From the NCBI RefSeq assembly GCF_012184385.1, contig NZ_VSRL01000001.1, positions 62,001 through 126,000 of the forward strand: 64,000 nucleotides of DNA, in the 5' to 3' direction. A program made the translations under genes and the position numbers. Below the pieces are notes generated by a model that searched no databases, was not told where the DNA came from, and saw nothing but the letters and a program-made list of their open reading frames with translations. Positions 25,091 through 33,007 of this stretch are shown here, in pieces (the first letter of the stretch is position 1; each line of letters begins with the position of its first letter). The stretch comes from Lentzea indica (GTDB taxonomy: Bacteria > Actinomycetota > Actinomycetes > Mycobacteriales > Pseudonocardiaceae).

Positions 25091-26146
25091 ATGACCGAAG
25101 TGGTACAGCTGCCGCTCGCACATCGCCGCGGGCATCAAGCGCAGGAACGAGCCACCAAGCTTCGTGCGGGCGTGGTGGGGCTCGGTAAACAGGCGCTCGA
25201 AGACCACATACCGGGGCTGCTCAGCTCCGACGGCGCGGAACTCGTCGCCATCTGCGACTCGGCAGGAGACGTCGTCCGCGAGCAGCAGTTCAGGCTCGGC
25301 GTGCCCGGCTACACCGACGCCGAGGCGATGTTCATGGCGGAGGAGCTCGACCTCGTCGTGGTGTGCGTGCCGCACAGCGAGGGCAGGCGGATTGTCGAGC
25401 TGGCGGCGTCCAGCGGCATCCACGTGCTGAAGGAGAAGCCCTTCGCCACCACCGTGACCGAGGCGCGGGAGTTGGTGGAGCGCTGCGAGAAGGCCGGTAT
25501 CCACCTGATGGTCACCTTGCAGCGGCGTTTCAACCCGATCTACACCAGCTTCACGCAGCTGGCCGACCAGATCGGCACGCCGTTCATGGTGGATGCCGCC
25601 TACACGCTGCACATCGCCGATCCATCGGAAGGCTGGCGCGGCCGCACCGAGCAAGCCGGTGGCGGCTGCATTATCGACATGGGCTACCACCTGGTGGACA
25701 TGCTGCTCTGGTACTTCGGCCTGCCGGATCGGGTGCTGGCCGACATGTCGATGAGTGCCCGACCAGATCGCAACTACGACGCTGAGGACACGGCGCTCAT
25801 CCACTTCAGCTACGACAGCGGGCTGTATGGCTCCCTGTTGCTCTCGCGCTTCATCGGGCCGAAGTCGGAGCAGATCAGGCTCATCGGGAACAAGGGCATC
25901 GTCCACCTCGAGCGCGGCCGGATTCGCCGGCTGAGCAACGACGGCCAGGTAGTGGAGTCACTTTCCCGCGAGCAGGCGTGGCCCTCGGCCGCGGTGAGCC
26001 AGATCAACCACTTCTGCCGGGTCATCGAGGGCATGCGGGAGAACGTCAGCGGCCCCAGCGAGAACCTCGCGCACCTGGCCTTCATCCAGAGCTGTTACGA
26101 GTCCGCGCGCTCGCGGGCCCACGTCAACCCGAAGGAGCTGCTGTGA
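25091..26146 (+). CDS. Gfo/Idh/MocA family oxidoreductase
   Basis: 351 residues. The N-terminal Rossmann fold shows as RAGVVGLGKQALEDHIPGL, then LVAICDS; the family motif EKP occurs in HVLKEKPFATT (Lys about residue 117 in the active site). The C-terminal half has the mixed sheet with GGGCIIDMGYHLVDMLLW, where Asp and His are the usual catalytic pair. These NAD(P)-dependent enzymes oxidise sugars, often to 3-keto sugars. It lies 3' of regulatory-type genes and overlaps the aminotransferase gene by 4 bp, consistent with supplying a keto-sugar for amination. AAGGGAACG precedes the ATG. Confidence 0.9.
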   Translation: MTEVVQLPLAHRRGHQAQERATKLRAGVVGLGKQALEDHIPGLLSSDGAELVAICDSAGDVVREQQFRLGVPGYTDAEAMFMAEELDLVVVCVPHSEGRRIVELAASSGIHVLKEKPFATTVTEARELVERCEKAGIHLMVTLQRRFNPIYTSFTQLADQIGTPFMVDAAYTLHIADPSEGWRGRTEQAGGGCIIDMGYHLVDMLLWYFGLPDRVLADMSMSARPDRNYDAEDTALIHFSYDSGLYGSLLLSRFIGPKSEQIRLIGNKGIVHLERGRIRRLSNDGQVVESLSREQAWPSAAVSQINHFCRVIEGMRENVSGPSENLAHLAFIQSCYESARSRAHVNPKELL

Positions 26147-27402
26147 ACTCGCCCCTGGCACTGCTCGGTGGAGAACCGGTCATCCGCCAGCCCGGTCAGC
26201 ACTTCAGCTGGCCCCCGATCACGGAGCAGAGCAAGAAAGCGGTGGTCGAGCAGCTCGGCGAGAACATCTCCATCTACGACCGCTCCGGCGTGGTCGCGGA
26301 GCTAGAGGATGCGCTGGCCAACTACTTCGGGGTGAAGCACGCCGTCTCGATGAGCTCCGGCACTGCGGCGCTACACGCGGCTTACGCGGCCTGCCTCATC
26401 GAGCCGGGCGACGAGGTGATCGTGCCCGCGTACACCTTCTTCGCCACGGCTACGCCGCTGCTGCACCTCGGCGCGATTCCCGTGCTGGCCGACTGCGACG
26501 AGACCGGCAACATCTCCGTCACGGAGGTGGCCTCGAAGATCACGCCGAACACAGTTGCCATCGTGGCGACGCACATGTGGGGCATTCCAGCCAACCTCCC
26601 CGCACTGCGTGCCCTGGCCAACGAGCACCACCTGATCCTCCTTGAGGACGGTTCGCACGCCCACGGCGCCAGCCTCGACGGGCAAAAGGTCGGCAGCTTC
26701 GGCCAGGCGGCCGCCTTCTCGATGAACGGCCCGAAGCCGTTGTCGGCGGGCGAGGGCGGCTTCGTGCTCACCAGCGATGACGACACCTACTTCCGCCTCC
26801 TGCTGTTTGCTCACTACAACAAGCGCTGCCGCAGCGAGATCCCGTCCAGCCACACGCTGCACCGCTTCGCCGTGACCGGCATGGGCTTGAAGTTCCGCAT
26901 CCACCCGCTGGCTGCTGCCTTTGCCCTCGACCAGCTCACCCACCTAGATGAATATCTGGCCGGCCGTGCCCAGGTCGCCGCGCTCTTGTGCAACGAGCTC
27001 AAAGAGGTTGCTGGCATCTCGGTGCCACAGCTGCCGAGCAAGCACCAGGCCGCTTGGTACGGCTTGCCGCTCACCTACGTGCCCGACGAGCTTGGTGGCA
27101 TCACGGTGGAACGCTTCCACAAAGCGCTGCTAGCTGAAGGCCTGAGTGAGGTCGACCGACCCGACTCAACCTGCCCGCTGAACCAGCTGCCGCTGTTCCA
27201 ATGCCCAGCAGCCTTGTTCACGCACCAGCGGGAGTTCGCGAGGCTCCGCTACCAACCGGGCGGCTTCCCGGTGGCCGAGCTGGTGCACCACAACACCCTC
27301 AAGCTTCCGGTCTGGCACCGGGAGGAAGATGTGCCGCTTGCACGTGCCTACGTGAGGGGCATCCAGAAGGTGGTCGAGCACCACCACGACCTCAAGGGAT
27401 GA
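26143..27402 (+). CDS. DegT/DnrJ/EryC1/StrS-type PLP aminotransferase
   Basis: 419 residues with the family landmarks: PxLGGEPV-like start, SSGTAALHAAYAA (phosphate-binding turn), VIVPAYTFFATATPLLHLGA, ADCDETGNIS, VATHMWGIPAN, EDGSHAHGAS and the active-site region SFSMNGPKPLSAGEGG. The Schiff-base lysine is expected in that region and the K of GPKPLSAGEGG fits (about residue 201). Such enzymes aminate keto-sugars or cyclitols in antibiotic and glycan pathways. GTG start within the oxidoreductase stop; the other end overlaps the NUDIX gene by ATGA. Confidence 0.9.
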   Translation: MNSPLALLGGEPVIRQPGQHFSWPPITEQSKKAVVEQLGENISIYDRSGVVAELEDALANYFGVKHAVSMSSGTAALHAAYAACLIEPGDEVIVPAYTFFATATPLLHLGAIPVLADCDETGNISVTEVASKITPNTVAIVATHMWGIPANLPALRALANEHHLILLEDGSHAHGASLDGQKVGSFGQAAAFSMNGPKPLSAGEGGFVLTSDDDTYFRLLLFAHYNKRCRSEIPSSHTLHRFAVTGMGLKFRIHPLAAAFALDQLTHLDEYLAGRAQVAALLCNELKEVAGISVPQLPSKHQAAWYGLPLTYVPDELGGITVERFHKALLAEGLSEVDRPDSTCPLNQLPLFQCPAALFTHQREFARLRYQPGGFPVAELVHHNTLKLPVWHREEDVPLARAYVRGIQKVVEHHHDLKG

Positions 27403-27854
27403 AGATGATCGACTCCGCGCTGCTCGAACGGCTCACTGAAGAGGCCGCAGCCGATGACGTGGTGCAGCTCGTTGTAGGAGCCGTTGTTGAGAGCGACGAG
27501 AAGGTGCTGCTGCTCAAGCGTCCTGCGGACGACTTCATGGGCGGCATCTTCGAGCTGCCCAGCGGCAAGGTAGAGCGTGGCGAGGACTTGAAGACGGCGC
27601 TCACGCGCGAGGTCGAGGAGGAAACCGGACTCCAGGTCGCGGCCGCTACCGCGTATCTCGGGAGCTTCGACTACACCTCGGGCAGCGGCAAGAAGAGCAG
27701 GCAGTTCAACTTCGTGGTGGCCGTGGACACGCCTGGGCCAGTGGTGCTGCAGGAGCACGACGAGTTCCAGTGGGCGCCGATCGAAGAGGAGCTGCCGGTT
27801 ACGGATGCCGTGAAGAAGGTGTTCGAGGCGTATCGGGAGCTGCAGGCAAACTGA
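27399..27854 (+). CDS. NUDIX hydrolase
   Basis: 151 residues. The Nudix box is complete: GKVERGED, a 6-residue spacer, then LTREVEEETGL, that is G-x5-E-x7-REVxEExGL, which binds Mg2+ and hydrolyses nucleoside diphosphate derivatives. N-terminal strands VVGAVVESDEKVLLLKRP and FELPSGKV are standard. As the last gene of the operon it may clean or process a nucleotide-sugar intermediate. ATGA overlap with the aminotransferase gene. A 12-bp hairpin terminator follows. Confidence 0.9.
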   Translation: MKMIDSALLERLTEEAAADDVVQLVVGAVVESDEKVLLLKRPADDFMGGIFELPSGKVERGEDLKTALTREVEEETGLQVAAATAYLGSFDYTSGSGKKSRQFNFVVAVDTPGPVVLQEHDEFQWAPIEEELPVTDAVKKVFEAYRELQAN

Positions 27855-27865
27855 GCGTTCCTACG

Positions 27866-27898
27866 GCTGGTGTCCCTATCTACAGCAGGGACACCAGC
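27866..27898 (+). terminator. 12-bp hairpin terminator of the 23.7-27.9 kb operon
   Basis: GCTGGTGTCCCT and AGGGACACCAGC pair perfectly around a 9-base loop, 11 bases past the NUDIX stop. It also touches the end of the convergent small membrane gene, so it can act in both directions. Confidence 0.7.
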
Positions 27899-28080
27899 TA
27901 CGGGTGCCAGCTGATGTCTACGCGGATGTGCGGAATGACGTCGACGAGCAGCCACACAATAAGGCCGCCCGCGATGGAGTAGAACAGGGCGCCTTGGCGC
28001 GACACCGGATCCAGCAGGCGGGCACGCCATGAACGACGGACTTCAGGAGGCTGGGCGGAAGCCGCGTCGCCCGTGCTCAT
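27898..28080 (-). CDS. small membrane protein
   Basis: 60 residues: basic N-terminal half (RRSWRARLLDPVSRQG) and a single membrane helix (LFYSIAGGLIVWLLVDVIPH). Its ATG overlaps the upstream stop by 4 bp, so it is coupled to the 28077-28496 gene in a PadR-led unit. Function unknown. Confidence 0.6.
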   Translation of the reverse strand: MSTGDAASAQPPEVRRSWRARLLDPVSRQGALFYSIAGGLIVWLLVDVIPHIRVDISWHP

Positions 28081-28496
28081 GCCGACTCCTTCCTGCTGCC
28101 TGTACGAACCGTGTAGGCGTATCGCGGCATGGCAAGTAGCTGACACGTCGCCCACCACTGCTTGCGCAGGTCACCGGTCAAGTCGGCAAGGTAGGCACGG
28201 TTCTCTTCGATCCAGTCGCGACGCTCAGCCACGGGCAAAAGATGGGACGCAAACGAGAGGGTCATTGAGAGCTGCCCCTCCAATATTCCACTAATGAACC
28301 CATGAACACCTGCCCAAACAGAACGTTTCTCCCCCTCACTGAACATCTTCGGCGTAGCAAGCAATGATGGAGATTCCGAGGACTCGCAATCAGCACCCTG
28401 AGGCGACGATTCCACCTCCGACCTCCAAGCCAGCAGCATCGCATTAAGCTCATCATCAAGGATAGGTGCGTTTTCCGAAGAAGGTCGTGATTCCAC
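28077..28496 (-). CDS. PadR-associated protein with LPxxxRxxWxxE-type C-terminus
   Basis: 139 residues from GTG. The C-terminal half, SHLLPVAERRDWIEENRAYL and ADLTGDLRKQWWATCQLL, has the pattern seen in membrane partner proteins of actinobacterial PadR regulators (LP..xR..W..E....L..L...R). The related genes at 29628 and 31705 share this pattern. The ribosome site is weak. A different frame beginning at the PadR stop (28568) encodes MDPFEFEDGNESEGVSG and might be the original N-terminus if a frameshift lies between them. Confidence 0.5.
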   Translation of the reverse strand: MESRPSSENAPILDDELNAMLLAWRSEVESSPQGADCESSESPSLLATPKMFSEGEKRSVWAGVHGFISGILEGQLSMTLSFASHLLPVAERRDWIEENRAYLADLTGDLRKQWWATCQLLAMPRYAYTVRTGSRKESA

Positions 28497-28569
28497 CAGG
28501 AACGTTCCAGATCATGGAGTCCACTCACCCCCTCAGACTCATTTCCATCTTCGAACTCGAAAGGATCCA

Positions 28570-28944
28570 TCAGAATCCGCCCGCCAAACCAGGCCGGAGA
28601 GCATGACCGCCCTTAAACGATTCCCTGGCCAGAGCCTCTGCAAGCGCATGCGGCACTTCCTGCGCTCCCTTCTCGGAGAGCTTGAAGTACCGCCGCCGCG
28701 GCCGGCCTTCAGCTTCGGCAACCTCGTCCTGCTCCCAGTACCGCTCCACCCACCCCGCCTGCCGAAGCCGTTCGAGCGCGGGGAACAACGTCCCGTTGGG
28801 CAGCCCCGTGATCTTCGATAGTTCCAAGCCATAGAGACCACGCACCAGCACCTCGTGCCGCCGCCCCTCCTCGGTGCGGCGCCCCAGGAGCACGTGAAGC
28901 AACTCCTGGGTGTGCGCCGTCATCTTCGGCTCTGACATATCCAC
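28570..28944 (-). CDS. PadR-family transcriptional regulator
   Basis: 124 residues. Winged helix of the PadR type: ELLHVLLGRR, LYGLELSKITGLPNGTLFPA with the recognition helix, LERLRQAGWVERYWE, and the wing GRPRRRYFKLSEKGAQE. PadR proteins repress promoters, commonly of membrane or transport genes, and often respond to small hydrophobic compounds. Two CTACCTAGGTAG palindromes lie 4 and 28 bases upstream of the start and are very likely its operator. It leads the unit with the two minus-strand genes downstream. Confidence 0.92.
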   Translation of the reverse strand: MDMSEPKMTAHTQELLHVLLGRRTEEGRRHEVLVRGLYGLELSKITGLPNGTLFPALERLRQAGWVERYWEQDEVAEAEGRPRRRYFKLSEKGAQEVPHALAEALARESFKGGHALRPGLAGGF

Positions 28945-28947
28945 AAC

Positions 28948-28983
28948 CTACCTAGGTAGATGCTGGCTTGTCTACCTAGGTAG
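28948..28983. promoter_or_regulatory. tandem palindromic PadR operator
   Basis: The 12-bp palindrome CTACCTAGGTAG occurs at 28948-28959 and again at 28972-28983, with 24 bases between starts, about two helical turns. The position immediately before the PadR gene suits cooperative autorepression. Confidence 0.8.
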
Positions 28984-29269
28984 AGGGCGTACCGCTCATG
29001 CCTCGCGCACGTCCACCCAATGCCGCAGCCAATGTGCACCAGACGGCAGGCGGCCGAACGAGTGACGCCGCCACCATGGCGGCGTGACACCGTTGCGCGC
29101 TCAATGAAATCCTGTTGATCAACACGCCCAAAGGTGTGGTACGCGTCTGCCCGGATGGCGGATGGCGGATGGCGAACCATTGCCCACGGCGAAGCCGTAC
29201 AACCACACATAGGAACGCCGAGCGAACGGTGGCCAAGTTGGGCAGATGCAAGAGCGCGGTGGGACGAAG
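28984..29269. other. intergenic stretch with a hairpin and GGATGGC repeats
   Basis: No gene seen. ACGCCGCC and GGCGGCGT (about 29070-29088) form a short GC-rich hairpin. The heptamer GGATGGC occurs three times in a row near 29154-29174. Confidence 0.4.
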
Positions 29270-29638
29270 ATGACCGCGAACGGGGAGTCATCTGAACGTC
29301 CTCCACACCCGTTGGCCAGTGGCGAGCCACCGATCGCCTGCGGCTACTTGCGAAGAGGAGAAGGCAAGCGAGTCTCCGTGCCGCAGCTTCAGGACCGGAT
29401 CATCGCCCACGCCAAGGAACTTGGCTTCGCGCTCTATCACCCTATCTTCGTCGACACGCTCCCAGGCAGTCCCCTGGACCGTCCGGCGTTCCGGGTTCTT
29501 CTCGACGTCGTGTGGGAACTCCACATCACCACCGTGATCACGCCGAGCATCTGGCACCTGTCCCAGGAAGAAGCCGAAGCTAACCAGGTACGAAGGCGCC
29601 TTGCGGCCTACGACTGCCGCGTGATCTTCATGCGTTAG
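29270..29638 (+). CDS. serine-less resolvase-fold protein
   Basis: 122 residues. IACGYLRRGEGKRVSVPQLQ resembles the serine-recombinase opening strand and following helix, and FRVLLDVVWELHITTVIT the later helix and strand, but the catalytic serine is Gly and the DRLxR motif has become PSIWHLS. The fold is thus kept without recombinase chemistry. The chosen ATG follows GGTGGGACGAAG; an ATG eight codons upstream is possible. Its last 11 bases overlap the convergent membrane gene. It is the second of three such proteins in the window. Confidence 0.6.
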   Translation: MTANGESSERPPHPLASGEPPIACGYLRRGEGKRVSVPQLQDRIIAHAKELGFALYHPIFVDTLPGSPLDRPAFRVLLDVVWELHITTVITPSIWHLSQEEAEANQVRRRLAAYDCRVIFMR

Positions 29639-30446
29639 GTGTGGCCAACTCCCGCTCCATGCCCGTCACGAGCGAGGCTCGCAGCCGCAGGCTGAGGTCG
29701 AGCGCCTCATGACGGAGCCTGCCGAGTTCGTCGTAGCGCAACGAGTGCGGCAGTTGGCCGTGCCGCGGCCACACTCGAAGGTGCATCCGAAGCACGTCGC
29801 GGTTCAACAGGTACAGCCGCTCCCTGGTGTCGAGCAGTTTCCCGGCAAGCTCACGCGCCGCCTTGAAGTGTCGGCTTTCGGTCGCCAGCAACTGCTGCGC
29901 CAGCACCAGAGCCGGCACGTTGTGCGCCGCGCGCCGGTTCTGGAGGCGTGAGATTCCTACCGCATGCAGCAGGTCGAAGCTGGTGCTGCGCGTTCCATCA
30001 GGCGCAAGCACCATGACTAGGTGCTGGGCCAGCCTGAGTTCGTTTCCCCGAAACCGGCTCGCGCGAAGGTACTGCAGGCGGGCCCAGCTCAGCTCAGCCC
30101 AGTTGCGCGGAGCCGTCACGAACAGGTTGGTGAGGAACGCCTTCCGGCGTGGCCCGTCGAGCTCGTTGAGCTGCGCCTGCATCTCTTCGAGCCACACCGG
30201 AAAGTAGTGCTCGGGCATGCCGATCGCGACGAAGGTCAATACCCAATGGCGCGTCTCGCTCTGAAGGTCGCGAACGTACTGCCAAGACCAGAGAGCCATG
30301 GCGGCGCCGGCCCACATCGCCATCACGATCAGGCCCACGATCATCGAGACCACGAGCGAGAGATCGAGAGCCTGGCTCAGCGCGGTTCCAAGCGGAACCG
30401 CCGCGAGAAGCGCTAGCCAAAGGCAGCGCTCACCCGACTCCTTCAA
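29628..30446 (-). CDS. PadR-cluster membrane protein
   Basis: 272 residues. Two N-terminal membrane helices (ALLAAVPLGTALSQALDLSL and VVSMIVGLIVMAMWAG) precede a cytoplasmic helical domain with MPEHYFPVWLEEMQAQLNEL and DGPRRKAFLTNLFV, the same LP..WxxE...L..L..xR pattern as in the neighbours at 28077 and 31705. The C-terminal ~120 residues are charged helices. Its role is unknown; such proteins are typical targets of PadR regulators. Confidence 0.6.
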   Translation of the reverse strand: MKESGERCLWLALLAAVPLGTALSQALDLSLVVSMIVGLIVMAMWAGAAMALWSWQYVRDLQSETRHWVLTFVAIGMPEHYFPVWLEEMQAQLNELDGPRRKAFLTNLFVTAPRNWAELSWARLQYLRASRFRGNELRLAQHLVMVLAPDGTRSTSFDLLHAVGISRLQNRRAAHNVPALVLAQQLLATESRHFKAARELAGKLLDTRERLYLLNRDVLRMHLRVWPRHGQLPHSLRYDELGRLRHEALDLSLRLRASLVTGMERELATPNA

Positions 30447-30549
30447 GCACTCCTCCGGTCATCGGGAGTGCAAGGCACCCGCCAGCTCACACCAATATCC
30501 TCACCGAGATCATCTCGTGACGCTCCCGTTACCTTGGAGTACCACACCA

Positions 30550-30963
30550 TCAGGCGTTTCCCCGGCGGCGCTGTATCTGACGTTTTGGCTGCTTCTCCTT
30601 GTTTTCCAAGGGCTCCTTGACGCCTTCGAGTGAAGGAAGCGCGGACGGCGTGTCTCTCACGACGTGAGACTCGATCACGGTTGGAGGCGCGCTTGCCGGC
30701 TCGAACTCACCTTTCGCCAGGCGGGCCAGCTCGGTCACGCGGGCGAAGGGCTCGTTTCGTCGAGAGAAGACAGCCCAGAGCACTCCTCCCACGACGACCA
30801 GCGCGATGAACAGGAGCCCGCCAACCAGCCATGACATCCAGGAGGCGAAGAAGACGCTGGCGAGCGAACCCCCGCCACCAAGTACTGCAGCCACAGGCGT
30901 GAGACGCGCGCGGCGGCCGGCTTGTTGAACGGGTGCGCGACGACGACGGTGCCGCGGAGACAT
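30550..30963 (-). CDS. hypothetical membrane protein
   Basis: 137 residues from the ATG at 30963 (MSPRHRRRRAPVQQ). A basic N-terminus, one or two membrane helices (VLGGGGSLASVFFASW and LVGGLLFIALVVVGGVLWAV), then an acidic to basic cytoplasmic tail ending RQIQRRRGNA. It lies 100 bases upstream of the 29628 gene on the same strand, probably in one transcript, and is divergent from the PadR gene at 31391. Function unknown. Confidence 0.55.
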   Translation of the reverse strand: MSPRHRRRRAPVQQAGRRARLTPVAAVLGGGGSLASVFFASWMSWLVGGLLFIALVVVGGVLWAVFSRRNEPFARVTELARLAKGEFEPASAPPTVIESHVVRDTPSALPSLEGVKEPLENKEKQPKRQIQRRRGNA

Positions 30964-31196
30964 TGAACGAAGTACCTCACGTAGAAGCCAACCGAGATGA
31001 TGCACAACCTGCACACGCAATGTGCCCGCCGCGGCGGAGAGTCCGAAATTGTCAGGGGCGTGCGGTAAGCCTCGAGGCGCACGGAGCACCAGACGAGCAG
31101 GGGAACGCGGGCATGGACCTGTCGGCCAGGTCGGCGATGGCGGTGCGGGCTGGCCGCAGCTGCGTCATGTGCAGAACCTACACCCTATGAAGAGCT

Positions 31197-31204
31197 CTAT
31201 ATAG
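31197..31204. promoter_or_regulatory. CTATATAG palindrome between divergent genes
   Basis: CTATATAG, in the context GCTCTATATAGGTCC, lies in the gap between the membrane gene starting at 30963 and the PadR gene at 31391. The same core occurs before the PadR-like gene at 32804 (32840-32847), and a related AATATAGG precedes the 31391 start. This suggests a PadR-type operator shared by the cluster. Confidence 0.5.
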
Positions 31205-31390
31205 GTCCTTACGCGCCGCCACCCGATCGTGTACCGGTGGCCATGATCACTCAACATTCCGCAAGCCCCGGACGTTCACATCTGATGGTCTGATCGCGCC
31301 GTCCGGGTGCACTGAAGGGTGTTTCCAGGCACAGGCCCTGCAGGGTATCCAGAACTCAATATAGGGTGCTTCGTTGTGGGAGCGCTGCGG

Positions 31391-31708
31391 ATGACCGTCC
31401 AGACGCAGGCCGTCTTGCATGCTTTTTTGGCCGATCCAACTGCCGAGCTGTACGGCCTAGAGATCGCCGACCGAACCCACCTGATGCCTGGCACGACGTA
31501 CCCGATCCTGGTTCGCCTTCTTACAGCCGGCTGGATCACCGATCGCTGGGAAGACGTCGACCCGCGCGAGGAAGAACGGCCGCGGCGGCGCTACTTCAAA
31601 CTCACAGAAGAAGGTGCGGACAAGGCCCGCGAAGCGCTTCGCACTGCAGCCTCGAAGGGGTTCGTGCAGTCACTCGCCCAAGGGCGCCTCGCGAACGGAC
31701 TGGGCTAG
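31391..31708 (+). CDS. PadR-family transcriptional regulator
   Basis: 105 residues. MTVQTQAVLHAFLADP, LYGLEIADRTHLMPGTTYPI (recognition helix), LVRLLTAGWITDRWED and the wing RPRRRYFKLTEEGADKAREA are classic PadR features. The ATG at 31391 fits the family start; GGGAG lies about 12 bases upstream. It overlaps tail-to-tail with the membrane gene at 31705 by 4 bp. Probably it represses itself and a neighbouring membrane gene. Confidence 0.9.
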   Translation: MTVQTQAVLHAFLADPTAELYGLEIADRTHLMPGTTYPILVRLLTAGWITDRWEDVDPREEERPRRRYFKLTEEGADKAREALRTAASKGFVQSLAQGRLANGLG

Positions 31709-32499
31709 GCAGCCCCGTCGACCTTGCGCCTCCAGCTGCGCCGCGAGGTTGCCAGCTGCTCAACAAGCTCGGTGATCACTAGCGTCGTGTGGTTGATCTC
31801 CAGCATGTAGGCAACCTCAAGCGGGCACGGCAAGCGGTCTTCCGGTCGAGGCCGGTCAGTTCGCGCTTGCTCCGCAAGGAGTCCGCTGCAGCTCTTCGCC
31901 AGCCAGGCAGCGTTCGTGACGATCTTTGGGTGATGGCGCTCGCTGACGCACGACTCCAGCAGGCGGCCCCAGAACCGAAGCTTCCGCATCTGGCGCTGTC
32001 GTTGATGGCGCTGCTCCTCGTGCTTCGGCCATACCGGCATCTTGGAGCGCAGCAGCGCGTTCATCCTGCTGATTCGCGGCAGCATCCACATCGCCGTGAG
32101 CCAACTCGACAACTCACGCAGCACGTCGAGCTTCTTCGCAACCCATGCAGCCCATGTCGCGCGCAGCAGCACGACAAACGATCTCCCGATGTGCGACCGC
32201 ACCACATCACGCTGCTTCGGCTCCAGATCTCCGAGCTGCCCTTCGAAGTCTGCAATCCATGAACGAGCCTCTTCGAGCGGAAGCAAGGGAGCGATCAGGA
32301 GAAGCCATGCCGTCTCTCGTGGCCGAACCGGAAGCGACCGAATGACGAGGCAGTAGCGCACGGCGTAGAGCAGAGCTGCGGTACCAACCACAGCGCCCGG
32401 AACGACGGGAGAGCTCTGCTCCGCTTCAGCCAGCGCAGCGGCGAGCGCAAGCACTCTGTCATGACTCCCGGAAGCGACCGGCAGCCAGACGGCGCTCAC
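31705..32499 (-). CDS. PadR-cluster membrane protein
   Basis: 264 residues from GTG, overlapping the upstream PadR-like gene by 4 bp (GTGA). N-terminal membrane helices (VVPGAVVGTAALLYAVRY) are followed by LLPLEEARSWIADFEGQLGD and LEPKQRDVVRSHI, the shared LP..WxxE...L..L pattern of the cluster, then basic helical regions. The translational coupling with the regulator gene suggests regulation of the membrane protein by the PadR-like protein or signalling between them. Confidence 0.65.
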   Translation of the reverse strand: MSAVWLPVASGSHDRVLALAAALAEAEQSSPVVPGAVVGTAALLYAVRYCLVIRSLPVRPRETAWLLLIAPLLPLEEARSWIADFEGQLGDLEPKQRDVVRSHIGRSFVVLLRATWAAWVAKKLDVLRELSSWLTAMWMLPRISRMNALLRSKMPVWPKHEEQRHQRQRQMRKLRFWGRLLESCVSERHHPKIVTNAAWLAKSCSGLLAEQARTDRPRPEDRLPCPLEVAYMLEINHTTLVITELVEQLATSRRSWRRKVDGAA

Positions 32500-32804
32500 T
32501 CCGCGTTCTTCCCGCCTGCGGGCCACGAAGGGACGAACCGCGGACGGTTCTCGGCGGAAACCCAACGTCCGTAGACGGTTGCCCGGTGCAGCTGGCGGCC
32601 CTTGCGCCCAGGTGTTGACACCTCAGCCATATCCCAGCGCGTGGTGACCTGATTCAGCCGGCGCAGGCGCACCAGCACGGGATACAACCGTGCTGGGTTG
32701 AGGTCAGCCGCCTCCGCGAGTGCTGCCGTATCAAGCTCGATGTCGGGTCGTGCTGTCAGGGCTCGCAGCACGCGACCGGCGTGCCGCCGCCGTCGCCAAA
32801 ACAT
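32496..32804 (-). CDS. PadR-like winged-helix regulator
   Basis: 102 residues from the ATG at 32804 (MFWRRRRHAGRVLRALTARP). LDTAALAEAADLNPARLYPV and LVRLRRLNQVTTRWDMAEV form the HTH, and GRKGRQLHRATVYGRWV the wing, a divergent PadR. A CTATATAG palindrome lies 36 bases upstream. Its stop overlaps the GTG of the membrane gene, so the two form a two-gene unit. Confidence 0.75.
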   Translation of the reverse strand: MFWRRRRHAGRVLRALTARPDIELDTAALAEAADLNPARLYPVLVRLRRLNQVTTRWDMAEVSTPGRKGRQLHRATVYGRWVSAENRPRFVPSWPAGGKNAE

Positions 32805-32839
32805 GGCCGGACAGTACCCCGACCTGCCTGTTTTGTTCT

Positions 32840-32847
32840 CTATATAG
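32840..32847. promoter_or_regulatory. CTATATAG operator-like palindrome
   Basis: CTATATAG in the context TTCTCTATATAGGGGG, close upstream of the minus-strand PadR-like gene. It matches the site at 31197-31204. Confidence 0.5.
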
Positions 32848-33007
32848 GGGGTGCACTTCACCCCAAAGAGATCACGTAGGACTTACGACTTCACTCGTTT
32901 GGCCCATGGTTAGAGCCATCCCGTAGGTGCCGCACCTCAACGGATCACCCATCCGAGGCTCAGCGACTCAAACGTCACTGGGCATGCCTCGGGTGCCCGT
33001 AGCGGAG

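Noticed and set aside
24908-25906. A 332-codon minus-strand frame
   Set aside because: Antisense to the oxidoreductase gene, with shadow composition.
28262-28570. A 102-codon frame starting in the PadR stop codon
   Set aside because: Its second half is shadow sequence of the 28077-28496 gene; only its first ~28 residues look protein-like, so it is mentioned there as a possible frameshift.
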